Assembly (NCBI GenBank): GCA_023388075.1
Contig: JAEWGX010000048.1
Location: 1-23,130, forward strand
Length of the DNA: 23,130 bases
Direction: 5' to 3'
Origin: Pseudomonadota bacterium
Lineage (GTDB): Bacteria > Pseudomonadota > Gammaproteobacteria > Burkholderiales > Burkholderiaceae_E
Part shown: positions 1 to 8,168 of the stretch, piece by piece
Position numbering within the stretch: the first letter of the stretch is position 1
Layout of the letters: the number at the start of each line of letters is the position of its first letter
The notes under the pieces: generated by a model
What the model was told of the DNA's origin: nothing
The model's database searches: none
The model's input: only the letters and a program-made list of their open reading frames with translations
Position numbers and translations under genes: made by a program

Positions 1-444
1 GATCTCACGGACGAGGCATCGCGCGACGAGGACTACCTGATCCTCTCCACCGTGCACTCGGCGAAGGGCCAGGAGTGGGACAGCGTGAGCGTGCTCAACG
101 TCGCCGATGGCAACTTTCCCAACGAGTTCTCAACCGGAAGCGACGCCGGCATCGAGGAGGAGCGGCGCCTGCTCTACGTCGCAATGACCCGCGCGCGCGA
201 CAGCCTCGAGCTGATCGAGCCGCAGCGCTACTACGTGACCCGCCAGCCGCGCCATGGCGACGGTTACGTGCACGGCGCGCGCAGCCGCTTCCTGACGCCC
301 GGAGTGCTCGGGTGTCTCGAGCGAGCAAGTCATGGCGACGGCGCGCCAGTCGGGGAGGGGCTGTCTGCCAGCGGGGGCAGCGGTCGGGGCGTTCCAGCGG
401 CAAAGCCGGTGGACGTGGCGGGGCGCCTGCGTGGCATGTGGTGA
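1..444 (+). CDS. UvrD/Rep-family ATP-dependent DNA helicase, C-terminal part (5' end outside window)
   Basis: The reading frame is open from base 1 and stops at TGA 442-444, so only the last 147 codons are present. Two superfamily-1 helicase signatures are visible: HSAKGQEWD from codon 19 (motif V type, contacting the nucleotide and DNA strand) and LLYVAMTRAR at bases 169-198 (motif VI, with the arginine finger). These belong to the 2A domain of UvrD/PcrA/Rep enzymes, which unwind DNA 3' to 5' using ATP. After motif VI comes a roughly 80-residue low-complexity tail rich in Gly, Ala and Arg with no domain I recognise. The family assignment is firm. Which paralogue it is (UvrD, Rep or a UvrD-like relative) cannot be decided without the N-terminal half. 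It is unrelated in function to the formate cluster. Confidence 0.85.
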   Translation, partial: DLTDEASRDEDYLILSTVHSAKGQEWDSVSVLNVADGNFPNEFSTGSDAGIEEERRLLYVAMTRARDSLELIEPQRYYVTRQPRHGDGYVHGARSRFLTPGVLGCLERASHGDGAPVGEGLSASGGSGRGVPAAKPVDVAGRLRGMW

Positions 445-557
445 CCGCGGCGTCGCCAGGAAGCCCACCGAGAGATGATGCTGACACTCGTCCATGGGGA
501 GCCTGCCTGGTCAGGTAAGCGACAATCGGACGCCAACGAATCCCAAGGAGACCGCCG

Positions 558-1244
558 ATGTACTACGAGCCCGGCGTCACGCCGCACGGCCTGCCGCACG
601 ACCCCTTCAAGTCCTGCGTCATTCCCAGGCCGATCGGCTGGATCTCGACAGTCGACCGGGACGGCCGCCACAACCTCGCACCCTTCAGCCAGTTCCAGAA
701 CATCACCTTCGACCCGCCGATCGTGATGTTCTCGGCCAACCAGGACACCCGTGGCCTGCGCAAGGACTCGGTGCGCAATGCCGAGGGAACCGGCGAGTTC
801 GTCTGGAACATGGCCACCTGGGCGCAGCGCGAGGCGGTCAACATCACCGCCGAGGAGCTGCCGGCCGAGGTGGACGAGTTCGAACGGGCCGGGTTGGTCA
901 AGCTGCCGTCGCGCAAGGTGCGACCGGCGCGGGTGGAGGGTTCGCCCATCCAGTTCGAGTGCGCCTATCTCAACACGTTGCGCTTTCCGGGCACGCCGCC
1001 GATGGGCACGGTCGACGTCGTGTTCGGGCGGGTGATCGCCGTCCACATCGACGACGCCGCCATCGATGCCGACGGCCGCGTGGACGTGCTCAAGATCCGC
1101 CCGATCGCACGGATGGGCTACTACGACTACACCAGCGTCGAGAGCATGTTCCAGATGGTCATCCCCGGCAGCAGCAAGGCGCTCCTCGCGGGTCTGGAAG
1201 GGTCGCCCGACAAGGTGCAGGGGGCAAGCAGGCCATCGGACTGA
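558..1244 (+). CDS. Flavin reductase-like, FMN-binding split-barrel protein
   Basis: A 228-residue protein starting at ATG 558 behind a good Shine-Dalgarno AAGGAG (545-550, seven bases upstream). Residues about 20-175 resemble the flavin reductase-like (DIM6/NTAB type) domain: RPIGWIST at 24-31, NLAPFS at 39-44, then the DPPIVMFS strand at 52-59. Family members bind FMN and reduce flavins with NAD(P)H or act as flavoprotein oxidoreductases; the substrate here cannot be told from sequence. No signal peptide or membrane segment is seen, so it is probably cytoplasmic. It is convergent with fdhE copy 1, whose stop lies only 50 bases beyond its own, so it belongs to a different transcription unit from the formate dehydrogenase genes. 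Confidence is high for the fold and low for the specific role. Confidence 0.8.
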   Translation: MYYEPGVTPHGLPHDPFKSCVIPRPIGWISTVDRDGRHNLAPFSQFQNITFDPPIVMFSANQDTRGLRKDSVRNAEGTGEFVWNMATWAQREAVNITAEELPAEVDEFERAGLVKLPSRKVRPARVEGSPIQFECAYLNTLRFPGTPPMGTVDVVFGRVIAVHIDDAAIDADGRVDVLKIRPIARMGYYDYTSVESMFQMVIPGSSKALLAGLEGSPDKVQGASRPSD

Positions 1245-1294
1245 GGCCTCGGGGTCCGGCCGGCCGGTCGAACTCCCTGCGAGCCGGCAGGCGC

Positions 1295-2344
1295 TCAGAC
1301 CCTTCCTTGCCCGGTCGCCGTCGCCCCGCCTTCCGGATCGCCTCCCGGATCGCCGTCAGGATCCCCGAACAGCAGCATCAGGTTCACCCCGTGTCGCTGG
1401 AAGCCGGCCTCGGAAACCAGCAGGTCCAGCGACAGCGACGCCAGGTCGTCGGCGACCGGCTCCACGGACGGGTCACGCTCGACTCGCACGATCTTGAGGT
1501 AGTGGCCGCAGATGTCGCAGGTTTCGGCCTCGATGCCGCTGCGCGGGTGCGCGACGGTAGCCGGATCGTCCGGCGCGACGGGCGCAAGGGACCGATAGCG
1601 GATGCCCTTGGTGCTCTGGCACCGACTGCACTTGATCCGCACCATGTGCCACTGGGCCGGGCACAGGGAGCAGGCGAGGTAGCGGTGCGCCCCGGAGCCC
1701 GGGTCCATCCGCACGACGCTCGCCACCGGGGCGCTGCCGCAGCACGGGCAGGCCGCGGGATCGGCGCCGGGAAGGAAAGGCCCGGTGCCGTCCGGCGCGC
1801 CCGCCTCGGCGGTGGCAATCACCAGGTGCGCCCAGTACGCCTGCAGGCCGGCGGCCACTACAGGCGCCGCGGCCATGTCCAGGCCCTGCATCATCCCCCG
1901 CAGCAGGCGATCGGCCTGCCGTTCGATGGCGTCGTCGTCGAGTCCTCCCACGGCGCGCACCGCGTCCGCAGCCTGGCCGGGAGCGAGGCGGGAGAGCAGG
2001 TGCTCCACCATCCCGCGCAGGCCAAGCCGCCACTGCGGGTCGCGCGGCCACAAGGCCGCCGGAAGCGGCGGCCTGTCGGCCTGCGCGGCGGACTGGAGCG
2101 CTTCCGGTCCCGGGAGCGTGACGGCGGGATGGGCCGACAGCAACTCGTGCTGCGCGCCGGCCAGCTCCGCCGTGAACAGCAGGAAGTCGCGCAAGGGATG
2201 CGCTGCTGCCAGCTCGCGCAGCCGGGTCGCGCGCTCGACGAAGAGGCCGGTACGGGCCGGCAGGTGCAGGCGCGGTATCGCCTGCTGGCCGGCGCGGGCC
2301 GCGATCTCCTCGGGCGCTGCCAGCGGCCGTTGCGGCGCGGTCAT
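1295..2344 (-). CDS. fdhE: Formate dehydrogenase accessory protein FdhE, copy 1
   Basis: A 349-residue protein (E. coli FdhE is about 309) beginning at ATG 2344, whose first bases overlap the stop of fdnI1 as ATGA (2341-2344), implying translational coupling. Four CxxC pairs mark the rubredoxin-like metal-binding half: C199/C202, C225/C228, C239/C242 and C276/C279. Between them is the conserved WHMVRIKC stretch, and near the C-terminus the GVNLMLLFGDP motif. FdhE is known to be a cytoplasmic iron-binding protein needed to make active, Tat-exported formate dehydrogenases; it interacts with the catalytic subunit before export. The C-terminus ends in a low-complexity Gly/Asp tail. The reading frame stays open far upstream of 2344 through fdnI, fdnH and fdnG, but that extension is an artefact of GC-rich codon use. 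It is the last gene of the minus-strand array. Confidence 0.93.
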   Translation of the reverse strand: MTAPQRPLAAPEEIAARAGQQAIPRLHLPARTGLFVERATRLRELAAAHPLRDFLLFTAELAGAQHELLSAHPAVTLPGPEALQSAAQADRPPLPAALWPRDPQWRLGLRGMVEHLLSRLAPGQAADAVRAVGGLDDDAIERQADRLLRGMMQGLDMAAAPVVAAGLQAYWAHLVIATAEAGAPDGTGPFLPGADPAACPCCGSAPVASVVRMDPGSGAHRYLACSLCPAQWHMVRIKCSRCQSTKGIRYRSLAPVAPDDPATVAHPRSGIEAETCDICGHYLKIVRVERDPSVEPVADDLASLSLDLLVSEAGFQRHGVNLMLLFGDPDGDPGGDPEGGATATGQGRV

Positions 2345-3000
2345 CGCCGCCGCGGCACGCCGGGCCGCGCATGCGGCAACGACGCCTCGTGCTCCACGTC
2401 CCGATACCACAGCGGATGATGCTGTCGCGCCCAGGCCCGGCTCACCGTGCCGCGCGTCATCGCCGGTATCGAGCCCTCGACCCAGATCGCGGCATACACA
2501 TGGACGATGACGCCGATGATGAGCAGCACGGCGGCGAACGCGTGCACCAGGACCGCGAAGCGGCGCAGCGGGATGGGGAATGCATCGGCGAACCAGGGCT
2601 GCCAGAACACGATGCCGGTGAGCAGCAACACCAGCAGGCACCCCGTGAAGAGCCAGAAGATCGCCTTCTGGCCGGCGTTGTACTTGCCGGCCGGCGGCAT
2701 CGACTCCTCGTCGCCCTCGAGCAGCGACGGCGATCGCCGCATCCAGTCGCTGTCGTGCCTGCGCCAGACGTTGTCCCGCCACATCCGGAAGAACAGCCAG
2801 ACGAAGCCGAGCACCATGAGCACGCCGAAGAAGGGATGAAGGATGCGCGTCCACTGGCCGCCGCCGAAGAGGCCGGTCAGTGAGAAGAAGTAGGGATGGA
2901 AGATCGCGAGGCCGGTCAGGCCCGCGCACAGGAAGAGCAGTGCGACGAGCCAGTGGTTGATGCGGGTGCTCGCGGGATAGCGCTGGATCGACTGAGCCAC
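2341..3000 (-). CDS. fdnI: Formate dehydrogenase-N gamma subunit, cytochrome b556, copy 1
   Basis: A 219-residue integral membrane protein (E. coli FdnI is about 217) with four hydrophobic segments at roughly 18-35, 53-72, 113-133 and 148-172. The four histidines expected to ligate the two b haems are in place: H16 (INHW), H55 (RILHPF), H153 (VLVHAF) and H167 (VIVHVY), close to the E. coli positions 18, 57, 155 and 169. The conserved GKYNAGQK loop is at 105-112. It passes electrons from FdnH to the quinone pool on the cytoplasmic side. The start is GTG at 3000, preceded by AGGAGA about six bases upstream, and sits 12 bases after the fdnH1 stop. Its stop overlaps the fdhE1 start. Confidence 0.94.
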   Translation of the reverse strand: MAQSIQRYPASTRINHWLVALLFLCAGLTGLAIFHPYFFSLTGLFGGGQWTRILHPFFGVLMVLGFVWLFFRMWRDNVWRRHDSDWMRRSPSLLEGDEESMPPAGKYNAGQKAIFWLFTGCLLVLLLTGIVFWQPWFADAFPIPLRRFAVLVHAFAAVLLIIGVIVHVYAAIWVEGSIPAMTRGTVSRAWARQHHPLWYRDVEHEASLPHARPGVPRRR

Positions 3001-3012
3001 GTCGGTCTCCTG

Positions 3013-3969
3013 TCAGGATCGATCGGGATCGCGGCGCGGCTCGCGATCGGGCTGCGCGGCATCCCGAGCGGCGAGCTCGTCGTCCGCATCGGCGTCGGCA
3101 GCCGTGCGCAGCCGGCCCACCTTGATGTAGTGGATGAATCCGGCCAGCGCGGCCCCGAACATCGCGGCCACCGCCAGCGGCTTGGGCACCCCTTGCCACA
3201 GGGCCACCAGCGGGCTGATCCTCGGATCCTTCGGCAGGTCGCTGTAGAGGCCCGGCTGGTCGGCATGCTGCAGGACGTACATCACGTGCGTGCCCCCCAC
3301 GCCGGGCGGATCGTAGACCCCGGCATGGGCGTAGCCGCGCTCCTTCAGGTCGTCGAGCCGTTCCGCGGCGAACTCGTACATGTCCTCCTTGGTGCCGAAG
3401 CGGATCGCGCCGGTCGGGCAGGTCTTGACGCAGGCCGGCTCGAGCCCGACCGCGACCCGGTCCGAGCACAGCGAGCACTTGTACACCCGGCTGTCGTCCC
3501 GGCTGAGCCGGGGGATGTCGAAGGGGCAGCCCTGGATGCAGTTGCCGCAGCCGATGCAGTTCTCGCTGATGAAGTCCACGATGCCGTTCGCGTACTTCAC
3601 GATCGCGCCGGGTGCGGGGCAGGCCTTGAGGCACCCCGGCTCCTCGCAGTGCATGCAGCCGTCCTTGCGGATCAGCCATTCCAGCCGGGTGCTCTCGTCG
3701 GGCTGCCTGGTCACGACCTCGGAGAAGCGCATCACCGTCCAGGACTGCGGCGTGAGGTCGCGCGGATTGTCGTAGACCCCGTCGTTGGTGCCGACTTCGT
3801 CCCGAAGGTCGTTCCACTCCATGCAGGCGACCTGGCAGGCCTTGCAGCCGATGCAGGTGCTGACGTCGATCAGCTTCGCCACCTTGGGAATGCTCTCCGA
3901 GCGCACCCGCGGCGGCGGCCGCGTGGTGGCGGAACGCTCGACGATGTCGAGCGACTGTAGTGAGGACAT
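3013..3969 (-). CDS. fdnH: Formate dehydrogenase-N beta subunit, four-cluster ferredoxin protein with membrane anchor, copy 1
   Basis: A 318-residue protein carrying sixteen cysteines in four ferredoxin-type groups: CIGCKACQVAC from residue 39, CMHCEEPGCLKAC from 105, CIGCGNCIQGC from 138, and CSLC at 165 with CVKTC from 180. These ligate four [4Fe-4S] clusters that wire the formate-oxidising FdnG to the cytochrome b subunit. A single hydrophobic helix at about 262-282 anchors the C-terminus in the membrane, as in E. coli FdnH/FdoH. The protein has no signal peptide and is expected to be exported bound to FdnG. It starts at ATG 3969 behind GGGGAG, 21 bases after the fdnG1 stop. Compared with copy 2 it has an extra Ala/Asp/Arg-rich tail after the helix. 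Confidence 0.95.
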   Translation of the reverse strand: MSSLQSLDIVERSATTRPPPRVRSESIPKVAKLIDVSTCIGCKACQVACMEWNDLRDEVGTNDGVYDNPRDLTPQSWTVMRFSEVVTRQPDESTRLEWLIRKDGCMHCEEPGCLKACPAPGAIVKYANGIVDFISENCIGCGNCIQGCPFDIPRLSRDDSRVYKCSLCSDRVAVGLEPACVKTCPTGAIRFGTKEDMYEFAAERLDDLKERGYAHAGVYDPPGVGGTHVMYVLQHADQPGLYSDLPKDPRISPLVALWQGVPKPLAVAAMFGAALAGFIHYIKVGRLRTAADADADDELAARDAAQPDREPRRDPDRS

Positions 3970-3990
3970 GCGTCGATCTCCCCGAGCCGG

Positions 3991-6900
3991 CTAGGCCTTC
4001 TCGATGTTGACGATGAACGCCTTGAATTCGGGCGTCTGCGCATTGGCGTCGCCGACGAAAGGGGTCAAGGTGTTCACCAGGTACCCGGGCTTGGTCAGGC
4101 CCACGTAGCCCCAATGGTTGGGCAGGCCGACGGTATCGATCTTGCGACCGTCGACGTCGAGCTGGGGGATCCGCTTGGTCACCACCGCGACGCATTCGAT
4201 GAACCCACGATTCGAGCTCACCCTGACCCGGTCGCCCATCGCGATGCCCTTGGCCTTCGCGAGCTCCTCGCCGATCTCCACGAACTGCTCCGGCTGCAGG
4301 ATCGAGGTCAGCCGCACGTGCTTGGTCCAGTAATGGAAGTGCTCCGTGAGGCGGTAGCTGGTGGCCACGTACGGGAACTCGTCGGCCGTGCCGAAGGCCT
4401 CCATGTCGCCCTTGAAGACACGCGCCGCGGGGTTGGCCCGCGCCTTGGCGTTGCCGTGCAGCGGGTTGCCGGCCAGCGGCGACTCGAACGGCTCGTAGTG
4501 CTCGGGCAGGGGGCCTTCGGCCAGCCCGGTGGGCGCGTAGAGCCGGATAACGCCCTCGGCGTTCATGATGAACGGCTGGACCCGCTCGGGGTTCCCGGGA
4601 TCGGCGTTGGTCTGGATGTCCGGCACGTCGGCGCCGCTCCACTGGTTGCCGTTCCACTGCACCAGCCTTCGCGTCGGATCCCACGGCGTGCCGTCCGGCG
4701 CGCTCGACGCGCCGTTGTAGAGGATTCGACGGTTCGCCGGCCACGACCAGGCCCAGTTCAAGGTCTGCCCGATCCGCCAGGGATCCGAGTTGTCGCGCCG
4801 GGCCATCTGGTTGCCGTCCTCGGTCCACGCGCCCGCGTAGATCCAGCAGCCGCAGGCGGTGGATCCGTCGTCGCGCAGGAGCCCGAAGCCGGGCAACTGC
4901 TCGCCCGCCTTCAGCAGCACCTTCGGTGCGGCCGCGGGGTCCTGCGGATCCGCGGGCGCATGGACGTCGGCGAGCGCCTTGCCGTTGTACTCCATGGCGA
5001 GCTCGTCCGGCAGCGGCGAGCCCGGGACCTTGTATGGCCAGGTCAGGTTGACGATCGGATCCGGGAACGCGCCGCCGTCGCGGACGTACGCCTCGCGAAT
5101 GCGCAGGAACAGGTCGGCGATGATGTCGATGTCCGGCCGTGCCTCACCGGGCGGATCCGCCGCCTTCCAGTGCCACTGCAGCCAGCGCCCGGAGTTGGTG
5201 AGGGCGCCGTCCTCCTCGGCGAAGCAGCCGGTGGGCAGGCGGAACACGGTCGTCTGGATCTCCTCGGTGCGCACGTCGTTGAGGCTGCCGTGGTTGCTCC
5301 AGAACTCCGCGGTCTCGGTGTTGAGCGGATCCATGATCACCAGGAACTTGAGCTTCGAGAGGCCGGCGATGATCTTGCCCTTGTTGGGGAAGGAGCCGAC
5401 GGGATTGAAGCCCTGGCAGATGTAGCCGTTCAGCCTGCCCTGGTTCATGAGCTCGAACGCCTGCAGGATGTCGTAGAGGCGATCGATCTTGGGCTGGTAG
5501 TGGAAGGCCCATTGGTTCTCCGCGGTGGCCGCGTCGCCCCACCACGCCTTCTGCAGGCTGACGAAGAACTTCGGATAGTTCGCCCAGTAGCTCATCTGGT
5601 TGGGACGCAGCGGCTGCAGAGCACGGGTGCTGTAGTAGGTGTCGAGATCCTGCTCCTCGTCCCGCGCGAGCGAGAGGTAGCCGGGCAGCGAGTTGGACAG
5701 CAGCCCCAGGTCCGTCAGGCCCTGGATGTTGCTGTGCCCGCGAAGCGCGTTCATGCCGCCGCCCGGAATGCCGATGTTGCCGAGCAGCGACTGCATGATC
5801 GCGGCGGTGCGGATCATCTGCGAGCCGACGCTGTGCTGCGTCCAGCCGAGCGCGTACATGACCGTCATCGCCCGGTCCGGTGTCGCCGTGCCGGCGATCA
5901 TCTCGCATACCTTGAGGAAGTCCTTCTGCGGCGAACCGGTGATGCGCGAGACCATCTCGGGCGTGTAGCGCGCATAGTGCCGCTTCATCACCTGGAAGAC
6001 GCAACGGGGATGCTGCAGCGTCGGATCCACCTTCGCGAAGCCCTGCTCGTCGAGCTCGTAGCCCCACTTCGACGCGTCGTAGCGGCGGTTCGCCTCGTCG
6101 TAGCCCGAGAAGATCCCTTCCTTGAAGTCGAACGCTTCACCGACGATGAACGATGCGTTCGTGTAGCTGACGACGTATTCGCGCTGGATCTTGTCGCTCG
6201 AGAGCAGGTAGTTGATGACTCCGCCCAGGAACGCGATGTCGCTGCCCGCGCGCACCGGCACGTAGAGATCGCTCATCGCGGCCGATCGCGTGAAGCGAGG
6301 GTCCACCACGATCAGCTTGGCGCGGCGGTGGTGCTTGGCCTCGATCACCCACTTGAAGCCGCAGGGATGCGCCTCCGCCGCATTGCCACCCATGATCAGG
6401 ACGAGATCGGCATTGCCGATGTCGACCCAGTGATTCGTCATCGCACCACGTCCGAACGTCGGGGCCAGACCGGCCACCGTCGGACCATGTCATACGCGGG
6501 CCTGGTTGTCGAAGACGAGCATCCCCATGGAGCGCATCGTCTTGTGCGTGATGTACCCGGTTTCGTTGGAGGAGGCCGACGCGCACAGCATTCCGGTGGT
6601 GAGCCACCGGTTGACCAGCAGGCCTTTCGCGTTCCTGGCCTCGAAGTTGGCGTCGCGATCGTCCTTCATCAGCTTCGCGAGGCGCGTGAGAGCGACGTCC
6701 CAGCTCACCCGCGTCCATTCGTTGCTGCCAGGTTCCCGGATCTCCGGATACTTCAGGCGGTGCGGGCTCTGGACGAAGTCGAGAAGGCCGGCCCCCTTCG
6801 GGCAGAGCGTGCCGCGATTGACCGGATGGTCGGGATCGCCTTCGATGTGGAAGACATCCGCCTTGGCGTTCTTCGCCTTGTCCCCGAGGGTGTAGAGGAT

Positions 6901-7077
6901 GATGCCGCAGGATACGGAACAGTAGGGGCAGGTGTTGCGCGTCTCGCTCGCCTGCGCGAGCTTGAACTGGCGCGTCTCGGCGAGGACCGGGCCGGGAGCG
7001 AAGCCCAGAGCGGTCAGGGTGGATCCGGCCAGCCCCGCGCCGCTCACGCGGAAGAACTGCCTGCGGCTCATGTCCAT
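3991..7077 (-). CDS. fdnG: Formate dehydrogenase-N alpha subunit, selenocysteine-containing, copy 1
   Basis: Catalytic molybdopterin (bis-MGD) subunit oxidising formate to CO2 in the periplasm. Read through the in-frame TGA at 6490-6492 it gives 1028 residues (E. coli FdnG is 1015) with selenocysteine at position 196, followed by His197 (context ARV-U-HGPTV); without read-through it would be two separate frames. The N-terminus has a twin-arginine signal (SRRQFFR, residues 4-10). The [4Fe-4S] ligands are C50, C53, C57 and C92, and the LCPKG motif is at 91-95. Cofactor-binding segments such as MGGNAAEAHPCGFKW and GGGMNALRGHSNIQG lie downstream of Sec. The start is ATG 7077 behind GAGAGGAG; a second in-frame ATG two codons later is possible. 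fdnH1 follows after 21 bases. The Sec call is strong because of the UGA context, the SECIS hairpin, and selA/selB/selC nearby. Confidence 0.96.
6461..6492 (-). promoter_or_regulatory. Sec UGA codon and bacterial SECIS hairpin of fdnG copy 1
   Basis: The UGA occupies 6490-6492. After an 11-base spacer the RNA can fold as GG (6478-6477), bulged U (6476), GGCC (6475-6472), loop GGUCU (6471-6467), GGCC (6466-6463), CC (6462-6461). This matches the known E. coli SECIS design: stem, bulged U, short upper stem, and a GU-containing loop recognised by SelB domain 4. The loop is the same as the one I recall for E. coli fdhF. All pairs of the upper stem are G-C. Confidence 0.88.
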
Positions 7078-7156
7078 GGTCGAAAGTCTCCTCTCGGTTC
7101 GTTGCTGCTACCGCCGCGGCTGCCGCCAGTGCTCTTCGCCGCCGCTTCTGCTCCTG

Positions 7157-7615
7157 CTACTGCTTCGACGATGCCGGCGCCGCGCCGTCCCCGCCGGTCG
7201 GCGCATCGTTGCTGCCGGTGGGCTTGGCGCCTTCGCCGGCCCGCTGGACCACGCCCCCGATCGCCGTGCCGCCTTCCCCGGGTCCTGCCCCGCTGTCGGC
7301 GGACGGCGTCGGCCCGTACTGCGAAGCATCCGGGTTCGAGGCGGAAGGCTGCGAGGACGAGGGGTCGCGCGACGGTGCCGCGCCCGTTGAGGCGCCGGGC
7401 GAAGGTGCGGCGCCAGGCGAAGGTGCGGCGCCAGGCGAAGGTGCGGCGCCCGGGGATGATGCGGCGTCGCGCGAAGGCGCTGCGCCGGGTGGGGGGCTCG
7501 GTGAGGGTGACTGCGCCGACGTCGACGGAGCGGGTGGATCCTGCGGAGCCGGGGAGTCGCACCCCGCAAGCGCCACGGCGAGCGTCGCCAGACAAGCCAA
7601 TGCACTACGCTTCAT
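7157..7615 (-). CDS. Proline/alanine/serine-rich predicted lipoprotein
   Basis: A 152-residue product starting at ATG 7615. Residues 1-19 form a lipoprotein signal: a short KR basic start, a hydrophobic run, then the lipobox LAGC with the lipidation cysteine at 19. The mature part is almost entirely low complexity (Pro, Ala, Ser, Gly, Asp), including a GAAPSP unit repeated in tandem, with no domain I recognise. It is probably an extended linker tethered to a membrane on the periplasmic side. Upstream GAGGAG lies about 14 bases from the ATG, which is long, so initiation may be weak. It sits 151 bases after the DsrE-like gene and 79 bases before fdnG1. Support is the signal peptide, codon phase and strand; function is unknown. 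A longer upstream extension of the frame overlaps the DsrE-like gene and is not likely to be real. Confidence 0.6.
   Translation of the reverse strand: MKRSALACLATLAVALAGCDSPAPQDPPAPSTSAQSPSPSPPPGAAPSRDAASSPGAAPSPGAAPSPGAAPSPGASTGAAPSRDPSSSQPSASNPDASQYGPTPSADSGAGPGEGGTAIGGVVQRAGEGAKPTGSNDAPTGGDGAAPASSKQ
7399..7450. repeat. 18-bp tandem repeat inside the lipoprotein gene
   Basis: The unit GCGAAGGTGCGGCGCCAG occurs at 7399-7416 and 7417-7434, with a 16-base partial copy at 7435-7450. It is in phase with the reading frame and encodes the GAAPSP repeats, so copy-number change by slippage would lengthen or shorten the linker by six residues without a frameshift. Confidence 0.85.
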
Positions 7616-7687
7616 GATGCCACCACCCGCTCCTCGTTCGGCAGGAATTGCCGTTGCCGCGTCGATCCTGGTCGAGAAGGGGCGGGC

Positions 7688-7703
7688 GGCAATGCCCATG
7701 CCC
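7688..7703 (-). promoter_or_regulatory. Candidate sigma-54 (-24/-12) promoter ahead of the lipoprotein gene
   Basis: On the minus strand GGGCATGGGCATTGCC has the GG (7702-7701) - ten bases - GC (7690-7689) spacing and an exact TTGC at the -12 side. Against the consensus TGGCACG-N4-TTGCW it differs at three positions. Transcription would start near 7677 and read the lipoprotein gene and then fdnG1. GC-rich DNA produces such matches by chance, so this is only a candidate. Confidence 0.35.
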
Positions 7704-7766
7704 ACGAGGTCCGTGAGTCGCCCGGGTCCGCGACCGCGTCCCGCAGGGGTTCGAGAGGGGTGTCTT

Positions 7767-8168
7767 CTAGAAGACGAGCGTGCGCCAGCGCGGGTCCGAC
7801 GCGCGCGCCATGAACTGGACGGCCCCGCCTCGGCCGGTGCACTCCGGTATGAGCCGCGCGGCGTCCAGTCCATGCGCATGGAGCGCGTCGGAGCAGGCGA
7901 GCAGCACCGCGCCGTGGGAGACGGCTTCCCGGATGCTGTCGAGGATGCTCTTGGGATGGTCCGAGGCGCGCAGCGACTCCGCGACGCCTGGCGCGAGCAG
8001 GCGCACGCTGCGCGCGGTGAAGTAGATCTCCACCGGCACGTCCATGGCCGCGGCGGCGGCCGCGTGAAAGAACGGGGTGGCAAGCCGGTCGGGCATGCGG
8101 TCGTCGGCCGACCAGAGCAGGATGGCGATGCCCTCGACCGCGGGCGGCGGCGCCGGCGTGTCGGTCAT
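7767..8168 (-). CDS. DsrE-like small protein
   Basis: A 133-residue protein with the look of the DsrE/DsrF/YchN fold: a beta strand GIAILLWS at 13-20, a helical Ala-rich segment, the strand VPVEIYFT (44-51), then GAVLLACSDALHAHGLD (86-102). Cys92 sits where DsrE-type sulfurtransferases carry their persulfide cysteine, and a second cysteine (C110) follows. Members carry sulfur as a cysteine persulfide, or act in sulfur relay; some have no known activity. The start codon overlaps the stop of the GcvH-like gene (ATGA at 8165-8168), so the two are almost certainly co-translated. No signal peptide is seen, so it is probably cytoplasmic. Fold recognition is by eye from motif layout. A sulfur- or selenium-carrying role in formate dehydrogenase maturation is inference from position. 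Confidence 0.7.
   Translation of the reverse strand: MTDTPAPPPAVEGIAILLWSADDRMPDRLATPFFHAAAAAAMDVPVEIYFTARSVRLLAPGVAESLRASDHPKSILDSIREAVSHGAVLLACSDALHAHGLDAARLIPECTGRGGAVQFMARASDPRWRTLVF

Noticed and set aside
1245..1294. A terminator between the flavin reductase-like gene and fdhE1
   Set aside because: The gap has only a weak 5-bp inverted repeat (CCTGC...GCAGG) and a GGCCGGCC-type palindrome, with no T-run; too weak to call.
1295..4828. A 1177-codon minus-strand frame ending in FdhE
   Set aside because: Only the last 349 codons are FdhE; the upstream part is an out-of-frame reading of fdnI1, fdnH1 and fdnG1. The ATGA junction with fdnI1 fixes the true start.
6490..7077. fdnG1 and fdnG2 as frameshifted or nonsense pseudogenes because each is split by a TGA
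   Set aside because: Both TGAs lie at the selenocysteine position of FdnG with correct flanking residues, a SECIS hairpin, and SelA/SelB/tRNA-Sec next door.
4114..7617. A 1167-codon plus-strand open frame opposite fdnG1
   Set aside because: It is the antisense of a well-supported fdnG gene, has the Arg/Ala/Val/His/Asp-rich composition typical of shadows in GC-rich DNA, and no recognisable domain.
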